Shown here: positions 34,486-41,306 of the stretch, one piece after another
Layout: each line of letters starts with the position of its first letter
Numbering within the stretch: the stretch's first letter is position 1
Made by a program: the position numbers and the translations under genes
The notes under the pieces: model-generated
Database searches by the model: none
What the model was told of the DNA's origin: nothing
The model's input: only the letters and a program-made list of their open reading frames with translations
DNA from: an uncultured Caryophanales bacterium
GTDB taxonomy: Bacteria > Bacillota_I > Bacilli_A > RF39 > UBA660
NCBI GenBank assembly: GCA_947564265.1
Contig: CANOBK010000003.1
Location: forward strand, 88,331-152,330
Length of the DNA stretch: 64,000 nucleotides
Direction: 5' to 3'

Positions 34486-35073
34486 ATGACGATTCCTATT
34501 CATAATCGGATTGTTTTAATTGTTGGTCCAACGACTTCCGGAAAAAGTACGATGGCAAAGAAGATTCAAGAACAATTTCAAGGAACCTCTGTGATCGTAT
34601 CTCATGATGAAGTCTTCTATAAAGTAAATCAGAATCAGCCACAGTATGCTATTGATTTAGAATTTCAGATTTTATATATTTCAGCTATTAAAGAAGCAAT
34701 TTTGGATCAACAGAATCAGTTGGTAATTATTGATGGTATGGAACTTCTATATAAAAATGTATTAGAAACTCTTAATCATCTTCGAGAAATTGGATATGAA
34801 GATAGAATTACTTTACTAAAAACAGATTTACCAATCGATTTACATTTACTTTTTTGCGAACAAAGGGATGATGATCTGTTGAGGAGGAACACAACACATG
34901 AAGAACTTCATAATACAATTTTAAAGCAAAGTAGTTTTTATCATAGTTCTATTGGAAGTTTATATTCAAGGTTCGAAGATGTTGATGAGTGTATCATTAA
35001 AGATCCAAGAGAAGTTCAATTTATTTTCTCTTTTGGACTAGAAACTCCTCACGGGAATATAAATCGATTTTGA
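34486..35073 (+). CDS. P-loop NTPase/kinase-like protein, copy 1
   Basis: A 195-residue protein. Walker A is GPTTSGKST (14-22), followed by VSHDEV (about 40-45) and an acidic VIIDGM strand near 86. This layout resembles small AAA_33-type polynucleotide or metabolite kinases. It ends with IKDPREVQF, a phrase shared with the next gene at the same position, so the two are tandem paralogues. The LID-type Arg (CEQRDD) is present in both. Substrate unknown. GGGGGAAGAG precedes ATG 34486; a much longer upstream reading is rejected. Confidence 0.78.
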   Translation: MTIPIHNRIVLIVGPTTSGKSTMAKKIQEQFQGTSVIVSHDEVFYKVNQNQPQYAIDLEFQILYISAIKEAILDQQNQLVIIDGMELLYKNVLETLNHLREIGYEDRITLLKTDLPIDLHLLFCEQRDDDLLRRNTTHEELHNTILKQSSFYHSSIGSLYSRFEDVDECIIKDPREVQFIFSFGLETPHGNINRF

Positions 35074-35118
35074 TATAAAGAATTTTATATAAAATAAATG
35101 TGAAAGGTGTGAAGTTAG

Positions 35119-35688
35119 ATGGATATTCCTATTAATCATCGAGTGGTCTTATTAATTGGACCAACCTCATCTGGAAAAACAACTCTATCATACAAATTAA
35201 AGAAAACGGCTCCCGTTCCAACTAAGATTATTTCTCAGGATGAAGTCGTTCGATCTGTAATTGATCAAGATACTTGTGGAATGCTTTTCTCTACAGCTAT
35301 TCGTAAAAAGTATGGAACATTACTTAGGGAAGCTATCAAAGATCAAGAGGGATTGATTGTTTTAGACATGTTAGATACTCGTAAATTCGATGTTTATGCA
35401 AGTATCTTTCGTATTATAAGAAATGGATATTTTGGTAAAATCACTTTGCTAAAAATGTATCTTCCTTTAGATTTACAACTTGAATTTTGCAAGCAGAGAG
35501 ACATGTTTAATGTTCCTTTATCAAACGATCAACTATGTTCTAATATGGTGTATCAAAGGAAATATTATGAAAGTTCTTCTGGTAGTTTGTGTCAAACATT
35601 TCCTTTTACAGAGGAATATTTGATTAAAGATCCAAGAGAAGTAGAATTTACGTATCCACTTGTCTCTTCAAAACAATATAAAAAGTAA
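35119..35688 (+). CDS. P-loop NTPase/kinase-like protein, copy 2
   Basis: A 189-residue paralogue of the preceding protein. The N-terminus (MDIPINHRVV against MTIPIHNRIV), Walker A GPTSSGKTT (14-22), the SQDEV box and the closing IKDPREVEF agree, while the middle diverges. It lies 45 bases downstream and probably shares its transcript. Duplication with divergence suggests two related substrates, perhaps nucleic acids or small phospho-acceptors; nothing in the sequence decides this. Confidence 0.78.
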   Translation: MDIPINHRVVLLIGPTSSGKTTLSYKLKKTAPVPTKIISQDEVVRSVIDQDTCGMLFSTAIRKKYGTLLREAIKDQEGLIVLDMLDTRKFDVYASIFRIIRNGYFGKITLLKMYLPLDLQLEFCKQRDMFNVPLSNDQLCSNMVYQRKYYESSSGSLCQTFPFTEEYLIKDPREVEFTYPLVSSKQYKK

Positions 35689-35696
35689 AAATAATA

Positions 35697-35726
35697 TTGA
35701 CTATTTCCATTCTTTTGTGTTATCTT
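35697..35726 (+). promoter_or_regulatory. secE-nusG promoter and 5' hairpin
   Basis: TTGACT (35697-35702), an 18-base spacer and TATCTT (35721-35726). Just after the expected start site, AACAC (35734-35738) and GTGTT (35745-35749) form a hairpin before a T-rich stretch, which may stabilise or attenuate the transcript. The usual rpmG gene before secE is absent. Confidence 0.55.
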
Positions 35727-35777
35727 AATGGTGAACACGAAAGGGTGTTTTTATTTTGATACAAAAGGTGGGTAAAA

Positions 35778-36137
35778 ATGGCAAAGGTTGTAAAGTCAAA
35801 ACGTGAGATTTTAGACGTTGATCAAGAATTAGAAAAACTTGAAGAAAACGGAAAAAAATCTAAAGAAAAGAAAACTGATTCTTCTAAGAAAGATTCAAAA
35901 AAAGAAGTGAAAAAAGATACTTCTAAAAAGTCAAAGAAAGAAAAAAAGCCTAAAAAAGCAAAGAAAGGAATTTTCAAATACTTTCATGAAGTAAGATTGG
36001 AAGTTTCTAAAGTAAAATGGCCTAGTAAGAAAGATATGATGAAATATTCTATTGCAACACTTGTGTTTATTTTATTTTTCTCAGCATTTTTCTATCTAAT
36101 CGATTTGCTTTTTGCATTATTAAAGACAGGGGTGTAA
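35778..36137 (+). CDS. secE: Preprotein translocase subunit SecE, with extended N-terminus
   Basis: SecE clamps SecY in the Sec channel. The C-terminal 55 residues are canonical: YFHEVRLEVSKVKWPSKK (amphipathic helix) and one membrane helix (about 92-115). The first 63 residues are an added tail of Lys, Ser, Glu and Asp, about doubling the usual Firmicute length of near 60. It lies four bases before nusG, the conserved pair. Confidence 0.94.
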   Translation: MAKVVKSKREILDVDQELEKLEENGKKSKEKKTDSSKKDSKKEVKKDTSKKSKKEKKPKKAKKGIFKYFHEVRLEVSKVKWPSKKDMMKYSIATLVFILFFSAFFYLIDLLFALLKTGV

Positions 36138-36140
36138 TCT

Positions 36141-36677
36141 ATGGATAAACAATGGTATGTAGTAAATACTTATTCTGGACATGAGAATAAAGTAAAAGAA
36201 AAACTAGAGATGCGTGCTGAAAGCATGGATATGCAAGATTATATTTTCCGTGTCATTGTTCCTGAACATAAAGAGGTTGAGGAGAATAATGGGGTAAAAA
36301 CAGAGAAGGTTAGAAAGACTTTTCCTGGATATATTCTTGTTGAAATGGTAATGAGTGATGAAGCTTGGTATGTTGTTCGTAATACACCAGGAGTTACTGG
36401 ATTTATTGGTTCTAGTGGAAAGGGTGCGAAACCTACACCGTTACAACCATATGAAATCGATAAAATCTTAAATAACATGGGTATGAGCCGAATCGATGTT
36501 GATAAAGAACTAGAAAAAGGAACACGAGTTCGTATTGTATCTGGACCATTTGCAGCGATGTTTGGTGTGATTGATGAAATCGATTCAGCAACACAAAAAG
36601 TTGTATTACTTGTCGATTTATTTGGACAAGAGACTTCTGTAGAAGTAGAACTTTCAGAAATTGAAGTAGCAAATTAG
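36141..36677 (+). CDS. nusG: Transcription antitermination factor NusG
   Basis: A 178-residue protein with the NGN domain (WYVVNTYSGHENKVKE; FPGYILVEM; VRNTPGVTGFIG) and a C-terminal KOW domain (GTRVRIVSGPFAAMFGVI). NusG binds the RNA polymerase clamp and links it with Rho or ribosomes. Translation follows secE by three bases. Confidence 0.97.
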   Translation: MDKQWYVVNTYSGHENKVKEKLEMRAESMDMQDYIFRVIVPEHKEVEENNGVKTEKVRKTFPGYILVEMVMSDEAWYVVRNTPGVTGFIGSSGKGAKPTPLQPYEIDKILNNMGMSRIDVDKELEKGTRVRIVSGPFAAMFGVIDEIDSATQKVVLLVDLFGQETSVEVELSEIEVAN

Positions 36678-36718
36678 TTTCAATTCTTTCAGTTTTTGAA
36701 ATAAAATATAGAAAGAAC

Positions 36719-36747
36719 TTGCTTTTTTCTATGAATAATGTTATTAT
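36719..36747 (+). promoter_or_regulatory. rplK promoter
   Basis: TTGCTT (36719-36724), a 17-base spacer and TATTAT (36742-36747). Moderate match. Confidence 0.5.
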
Positions 36748-36776
36748 TTAGGGGCTATATTTAATTATATAGATTT

Positions 36777-36840
36777 AGTGGGAAGCAATTTGTTAGAAAG
36801 ATTCGAAAGAATCAAGCGGATAAAAAGCTACTTGGACCAC
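36777..36840 (+). promoter_or_regulatory. Structured rplK leader with L1-type GTGGG element
   Basis: GTGG (36778-36781) can pair with CCAC (36837-36840), enclosing a GATTC-GAAA-GAATC hairpin (36800-36813) with a GAAA tetraloop. The GTGGGA phrase also occurs in the rplA leader, as expected if ribosomal protein L1 binds both. The binding role is inferred from known L1 autoregulation. Confidence 0.5.
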
Positions 36841-36881
36841 ACACGTGAAAACGGAACAAAAATTTATAGGAGGTGTTTTTC

Positions 36882-37307
36882 GTGGCAAAAGAAGTTGTAA
36901 AAAAGATTAAATTACAAATTCCTGCTGGTAAGGCTACACCTGCTCCACCTGTTGGAACAGTATTAGGACCTGCTGGAATTAACTTACAAGAATTTTGTAC
37001 AAGATATAACGATGCAACAAGAGAAAAAATGGGAGATATTTTACCAGTTGAAATCTCTGTTTATGATGACAGAAGTTTCGATTTCGTAATCAAAACCCCA
37101 CCTGCTGGATTCTTAATTAAGAAAGCTGCTGGTGTACAGAAAGGTGCTAGTAAGTCTGGTAGTGAAACTGCTGGAAGCATTACAAGAGCACAATTAAGAG
37201 AAATCGCAGAAATTAAGTTACCTGATTTAAATGCTTATACTGTAGAAGAAGCAATGAAGATTGTTGAAGGTACTGCCCGTAATATGGGAATTACAATTAC
37301 TGATTAA
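36882..37307 (+). CDS. rplK: 50S ribosomal protein L11
   Basis: A 141-residue protein starting at GTG 36882 behind AGGAGGTG. The Pro-rich switch [21 protein letters not shown] and the C-terminal rRNA-binding domain ending in GTARNMGI are canonical. It forms the stalk base and is needed for stringent-response sensing by RelA. Confidence 0.98.
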   Translation: MAKEVVKKIKLQIPAGKATPAPPVGTVLGPAGINLQEFCTRYNDATREKMGDILPVEISVYDDRSFDFVIKTPPAGFLIKKAAGVQKGASKSGSETAGSITRAQLREIAEIKLPDLNAYTVEEAMKIVEGTARNMGITITD

Positions 37308-37340
37308 TTAAATTAGTATGATTCATATAGGTGATATACC

Positions 37341-37424
37341 TATGTGGGAGAGATCCGCTTATCAAATTTGATATCTTAGATATCATATCTCGCTACCTGT
37401 GTAGAGATACACAAATACCACATA
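37341..37424 (+). promoter_or_regulatory. rplA leader, probable L1 autoregulatory element
   Basis: TATGTGG (37341-37347) pairs perfectly with CCACATA (37418-37424) next to the ribosome binding site AAGGAGGA. Inside are the palindromic GATATC pair (37370-37384) and a GTGT/ACAC hairpin. The GTGGGAG asymmetric loop resembles the L1 site on 23S rRNA. The 129-base gap between rplK and rplA is thus mostly regulatory. Confidence 0.6.
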
Positions 37425-37436
37425 AGGAGGAATATT

Positions 37437-38135
37437 ATGAAAAAACATGGTAAAAAATATGTTGAAGCTATTCAAAAAGTAGATAAGGCTAAGCTTTATA
37501 CAAAAGAAGAAGCTGTAAAACTAGTAAAAGAAACTTCTACTACCAAGTTTGATGGTAGTGTTGAAGTTGCCCTTCGCTTAAACCTTGATACAAAGAAGGC
37601 TGATCAACAATTAAGAGGTGCGATTGTATTACCTCATGGTACAGGTAAGACAAAACGTGTCTTAGTAATTGCAAAAGGAGAACAAGCAAAGAAAGCAACG
37701 GAAGCTGGAGCTGACTATGTAGGTGATACTGACATGCTTCAAAAAATCGAAAAAGAGAACTGGTTCGATTTCGATGTTATGATTGCTACTCCTGATATGA
37801 TGCCATTACTTGGAAAATTAGGTAGAGTTTTAGGACCTAAAGGATTAATGCCTAACCCTAAAACGGGAACAGTTACTACTGATGTAGCAAAAGCTGTATC
37901 TGAAGTAAAAGCTGGACGTGTAGAATATAGAACGGATAGCTTTGGAAACGTTCATGGAATTATCGGAAAGGTTTCATTTACTGAAGAACAACTAGTAGAA
38001 AACTTAAATGCTTTCGTAGCTGCTATTCTTAAAGTAAAACCTGCTACTGTTAAGGGTGATTACATTAAGAATGTATCTGTTACAAGTACTATGGGTCCAG
38101 GAATTAAAATTTTAGCAAATTCTTTTGACAAATAG
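37437..38135 (+). CDS. rplA: 50S ribosomal protein L1
   Basis: A 232-residue protein of normal length with [39 protein letters not shown] and the closing [13 protein letters not shown]1 forms the mobile stalk that releases E-site tRNA and represses its own mRNA. A consensus promoter for the next operon overlaps its last codons and stop. Confidence 0.98.
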   Translation: MKKHGKKYVEAIQKVDKAKLYTKEEAVKLVKETSTTKFDGSVEVALRLNLDTKKADQQLRGAIVLPHGTGKTKRVLVIAKGEQAKKATEAGADYVGDTDMLQKIEKENWFDFDVMIATPDMMPLLGKLGRVLGPKGLMPNPKTGTVTTDVAKAVSEVKAGRVEYRTDSFGNVHGIIGKVSFTEEQLVENLNAFVAAILKVKPATVKGDYIKNVSVTSTMGPGIKILANSFDK

Positions 38136-38153
38136 AAAAGTATCGTTTATAAT
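38125..38153 (+). promoter_or_regulatory. rplJL promoter, perfect consensus
   Basis: TTGACA (38125-38130), a 17-base spacer and TATAAT (38148-38153). The -35 element overlaps the rplA 3' end. Confidence 0.9.
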
Positions 38154-38163
38154 ATAGATAATT

Positions 38164-38255
38164 TATTGGTGCCAAAGACAGTAGGTATAAACATAAATCC
38201 TACCGAGGACTTAAAAACAAGTTTGAAAGTTCTTGGCGTGGTCAAGGACTTTTTC
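38164..38255 (+). ncRNA. Ribosomal protein L10 leader with attenuator
   Basis: The segment has the L10-leader signature: TGCCAAAGACAGTAGG (38170-38185), then a loop and CCTACCGAGGAC. After it, AGTTCTTG (38228-38235) pairs with CAAGGACT (38243-38250) and runs into T residues, an intrinsic terminator. Binding of the L10-L12 complex to the kink-turn region represses the operon. Confidence 0.88.
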
Positions 38256-38299
38256 TATGGCATCCCTAAATAAATTAATCAGAATAGGGAGGTGTACGA

Positions 38300-38794
38300 A
38301 TGGCAAATGTAAAAATTTTAGAGCAAAAACAGGGTGTAATCGATGAGATTAAAGAAACTGTAAATAATTCTTCTACGATTGTACTATTCGATTATCGTGG
38401 ATTAACCGATAGTGAATCAAAGGAATTAAGACGAGCTTTAAGAGAATCTGGAAGCGACTATAAAGTATACAAAAATACTTTAATGGCTAGAGCTTTTTCA
38501 GATCTTAAGATTGATTTGACCGAAAGTCTAGAAGGACCTAGTGCTTTAGCATTCGGTAGTGATGCAATTGCACCAATTAAGGTTTTATCAGATTTTGCAA
38601 AGACACACCCAGCATTAATGTTAAAAGTAGGGATTGTAGATGGAGAAAAATCAGATCAAGCTGCACTTCAAGAACTTGCAAAGATTCCATCAAGAGAAGG
38701 ACTACTTACTATGCTTGCTGGTGGTATGATTCAAATTGCAAAAGATTTATCAATCTGCTTAGATTTATATGCACAACAAAAAGAAGGAGAGTAA
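38300..38794 (+). CDS. rplJ: 50S ribosomal protein L10
   Basis: A 164-residue protein with FDYRGLTDSESKELRRALR and KVYKNTLMARAF in the rRNA-binding N-terminal domain and a C-terminal helix that carries L7/L12 dimers. GGGAGGTGT precedes the start. It feeds back on the leader just upstream. Confidence 0.97.
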   Translation: MANVKILEQKQGVIDEIKETVNNSSTIVLFDYRGLTDSESKELRRALRESGSDYKVYKNTLMARAFSDLKIDLTESLEGPSALAFGSDAIAPIKVLSDFAKTHPALMLKVGIVDGEKSDQAALQELAKIPSREGLLTMLAGGMIQIAKDLSICLDLYAQQKEGE

Positions 38795-38829
38795 TCTCTA
38801 ATTAATAAAAAATAAGGAGGAAAAATAAA

Positions 38830-39201
38830 ATGGCAAAGTTAACAAAAGAAAGCTTTATTGAAAGCTTAAAAGAAATGAGTCTTTTAGAAATTAAAGAATT
38901 AGTAGATGCAATGAAAGAGGAATTTGGAGTAGATCCAAGTGCAGTAGCTGTAGCTGCAGCTCCTGCTGCTGGTGCTGCTGCTGACGAAGGTAGTGCTACA
39001 GTTTCTGTAGTATTAGCTGATGCTGGTGCTGCTAAAGTTAACGTAATCAAAGTAGTTCGTGAAATTACTGGATTAGGATTAAAAGAATCTAAAGATATCG
39101 TTGACGGTAACGGAACTGTTAAAGAAAATGTTTCTAAAGACGAAGCAAATGACATTAAAGCTAAGCTTGAAGAAGCTGGAGCTACTGTTGAATTTAAGTA
39201 A
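38830..39201 (+). CDS. rplL: 50S ribosomal protein L7/L12
   Basis: A 123-residue protein: N-terminal dimerisation helices ([15 protein letters not shown]), an Ala-rich hinge (about 37-55) and the factor-binding domain ([23 protein letters not shown]). It recruits translation GTPases. A very strong ribosome binding site (AAGGAGGAA) supports its multi-copy stoichiometry; a terminator ends the unit. Confidence 0.98.
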   Translation: MAKLTKESFIESLKEMSLLEIKELVDAMKEEFGVDPSAVAVAAAPAAGAAADEGSATVSVVLADAGAAKVNVIKVVREITGLGLKESKDIVDGNGTVKENVSKDEANDIKAKLEEAGATVEFK

Positions 39202-39222
39202 TTCAATAAATATTTAACTAAG

Positions 39223-39247
39223 GAATCACAAATGTGATTCTTTTTTT
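39223..39247 (+). terminator. rplJL terminator
   Basis: GAATCAC (39223-39229) pairs perfectly with GTGATTC (39234-39240), followed by seven T residues. Confidence 0.9.
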
Positions 39248-39315
39248 GTTATAATATATTTCTTGTTTTTTTCTTTTGTAATTTATATACTTTATAAGGC
39301 AAGGAAAGTGTTATT

Positions 39316-39663
39316 ATGGATGTTTCAGAAAAAAGACATAAGATAGAAAAACGAAGAGAGTATCAACAAGGGTATAATGAGGAAAAAAGGGATGTTATAC
39401 TTTTTACAGTTGCATGCGGTATCTCTTCTCTAGCTTGTGCTTGTAGTTTGGTTGCTACTGTCGCAGGAATCCTTTCAGGTACTTTGACACTATGCATGCC
39501 TGTTATTTCTTTGATTTTTGGAGTTCCGGCTAAACGACAATCAGCGGATTCAATCAAATCAATTATTAGATTAACTGTTTTAAATATTAAAATTGGAACA
39601 TTGACTACTGAGATAGAAGAATATTATACGCAGTTAGGTAAAAGAAAGTGTCTAAAGAAATGA
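39316..39663 (+). CDS. Small two-helix membrane protein, paralogue of 7185-7559
   Basis: A 115-residue protein with a charged start (EKRHKIEKRREYQ...EEKR), two hydrophobic segments (about 30-52 and 56-74, the first rich in Cys and Ala), then SIKSI and a charged tail. It repeats the layout of the protein at 7185, 32 kb away. No family known to me. It lies alone after the rplJL terminator. The ribosome binding site is weak (AAGGCAAGGA). Confidence 0.65.
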   Translation: MDVSEKRHKIEKRREYQQGYNEEKRDVILFTVACGISSLACACSLVATVAGILSGTLTLCMPVISLIFGVPAKRQSADSIKSIIRLTVLNIKIGTLTTEIEEYYTQLGKRKCLKK

Positions 39664-39735
39664 GGGTTTCCTTCTTTTAAGATATTCATATATTTTTTTG
39701 GTTATGTTATACTTTAAGTAGTTATAGGAGGGTTT

Positions 39736-40116
39736 ATGAGTCGATTAGAAGAATTAAAAAAGTTTCCATCATTGGTTCCACATAATACAATTTTGAATTA
39801 CTGTCCTTATTATTATGAAATTGAGGAGTACTTAAAAGGAATTCAATTTCCTCAAAAATATGAAGTGATTAACTTTGCATTTAACAATTATCGTGAATGT
39901 GAATTATATTCTACGCTTGCTGCTGAAGGAAAAAGTAGGGAATCAATTCGTTATGAAATACTAGATAATACTGAGTTTCGATATAATCAATTGCTTTCTT
40001 TGGTGAAAGAGAGTATTGAGAGATCTATCAAATTTTGTGAATTAATTGGATATATTGCAAATTATCCTACTACTTATCCAGTTCCTAAAGAGGAAGAAAA
40101 AAAATTCAGAACTTGA
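39736..40116 (+). CDS. Hypothetical protein, N-terminal part of a probably frameshifted gene
   Basis: A 126-residue mainly helical protein with no family recognised. It starts behind AGGAGGG and ends KEEEKKFRT shortly after an A8 run (40097-40104). If one base of the run is skipped, the reading continues without interruption into the next frame, 40124-40435, giving one protein of about 230 residues. The next frame is open and codon-like well upstream of its first ATG, which supports a single original gene. Confidence 0.65.
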   Translation: MSRLEELKKFPSLVPHNTILNYCPYYYEIEEYLKGIQFPQKYEVINFAFNNYRECELYSTLAAEGKSRESIRYEILDNTEFRYNQLLSLVKESIERSIKFCELIGYIANYPTTYPVPKEEEKKFRT

Positions 40117-40123
40117 AAAACTA

Positions 40124-40435
40124 ATGGAAGAGTATGACATGATTGTGCTTTATGATGAAGGGGAGTCACCTAGAATGTTGATTTCATCAGATGATATTGT
40201 GCGTCTAATTGAAACTTTAGATACTAACCTAAGATTAATTCGAGAATATATTACTAAATTTGAAGACCGGCAAATATTTATGAATAGAAGTTCTGATAAT
40301 GATGTGGATATGTCAGATATTTCAATTCTCGGAACCTGCTTAGAAATGCCATCCTCTTCTGCTCAACGAGAGGGACTTTCTAGAAGACAAGAAGGCTTGG
40401 AGTATTTAAAAAGATTGTGCGGAAATCTTTCTTGA
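40124..40435 (+). CDS. Hypothetical protein, C-terminal part of a probably frameshifted gene
   Basis: A 103-residue frame with no ribosome binding site before its first plausible ATG, which lies eight bases after the upstream stop. Charged and helical at first (LEKLMEEYDM), then a polar Ser-rich tail. Best read as the 3' half of the gene that begins at 39736; independent translation by coupling is the alternative. Function unknown. Confidence 0.55.
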   Translation: MEEYDMIVLYDEGESPRMLISSDDIVRLIETLDTNLRLIREYITKFEDRQIFMNRSSDNDVDMSDISILGTCLEMPSSSAQREGLSRRQEGLEYLKRLCGNLS

Positions 40436-40499
40436 TGTCAATAAAATGTAAAGAAGTGTATATTATCTTGACTTTATAGCAATTTACTACCATTTTTTC

Positions 40500-40529
40500 T
40501 TGACCTTTTATCAAATAGTAGTGTATTAT
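40500..40529 (+). promoter_or_regulatory. Promoter upstream of the rsmC-like gene
   Basis: TTGACC (40500-40505), an 18-base spacer and TATTAT (40524-40529). Transcription would start about 15 bases before the terminator hairpin at 40544. Confidence 0.65.
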
Positions 40530-40543
40530 ATGGGTACGAAGGG

Positions 40544-40583
40544 AGAACTAACTATTTATTGTTTGATAGTTGGTTCTTTTTTT
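40544..40583 (+). terminator. Strong leader terminator (attenuator candidate)
   Basis: Twelve pairs (40544-40555 with 40566-40577, one G-T pair) over a ten-base loop, then seven T residues. Being just downstream of a promoter and 44 bases before the next gene, it would give a transcript of about 50 bases unless bypassed. Confidence 0.8.
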
Positions 40584-40626
40584 GCTTTCTGAGATATAAA
40601 AGTTCATACTTTCTAGGAGGGGTAAT

Positions 40627-41211
40627 TTGGCACAATATTTTGATAATGTATCACTACCAAGCGAAATTAAAAAAATGTCTGTTTCAATTCTTTCTACTAC
40701 ATTAGAGCTTTCTACCGATCATGGTGTCTTTTCTAAAGAAAAATTGGATTTTGGAACACGTGTATTATTAGAGAATCTTCCACTGGAAGAATTTTCTGGA
40801 AAAGTTTTGGATGTTGGGTGTGGCTATGGACCAATTGGTTTATATTTAGCCAGTACTACTGATTGTCAGGTTGATCTATGTGATGTTAATCGACGAGCAC
40901 TTCATCTAGCCAAAATGAATGCGAAAGCAAACAAACTTTCTGTTTCTATTTTTGAAAGTGATTGTTATTCGAATGTAACAGAAAAATATAATGTAATTAT
41001 TTCGAATCCCCCCATTCGAGCGGGTAAAAAAGTTGTTTATGAAATTTTAATGGGAGCGAAGGATCGCCTTGTCCCAAACGGATTACTATTTTGTGTCATT
41101 CATAAAGATCAGGGTGCTAAATCGACGATTTCTGAGCTGGAAAAATTGTATGATGTAACTATCTTAGAAAAAAACAAAGGATTTTTTGTAATAAAATGTA
41201 TAAATCGTTGA
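40627..41211 (+). CDS. Class I SAM methyltransferase, RsmC-like (YbxB)
   Basis: A 194-residue methyltransferase starting at TTG 40627 behind AGGAGGGG. LDVGCGYGPIGLYLA is the SAM-binding loop and SNPPIRAGK the NPPY-type catalytic motif of N-methyltransferases acting on guanine in rRNA. It corresponds to the single-domain ybxB that sits between rplL and rpoB in Bacillus. The exact rRNA target is not shown. The rpoB promoter overlaps its stop. Confidence 0.88.
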   Translation: MAQYFDNVSLPSEIKKMSVSILSTTLELSTDHGVFSKEKLDFGTRVLLENLPLEEFSGKVLDVGCGYGPIGLYLASTTDCQVDLCDVNRRALHLAKMNAKANKLSVSIFESDCYSNVTEKYNVIISNPPIRAGKKVVYEILMGAKDRLVPNGLLFCVIHKDQGAKSTISELEKLYDVTILEKNKGFFVIKCINR

Positions 41212-41237
41212 CTTATTGATAGAATTGTGCTAATAAT
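41208..41237 (+). promoter_or_regulatory. rpoBC promoter
   Basis: TTGACT (41208-41213) overlaps the preceding stop codon; with an 18-base spacer the -10 element is AATAAT (41232-41237). Confidence 0.55.
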
Positions 41238-41306
41238 ATAAATTGGCAACGTATTATTTTTTATAAATATGTTCTTTGATTATATATGTGTATAGGGGTG
41301 AATTTT

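Noticed and set aside
38802..39206. 134-residue antisense frame over rplL
   Set aside because: Low-complexity mirror of the Ala-rich L7/L12 gene.
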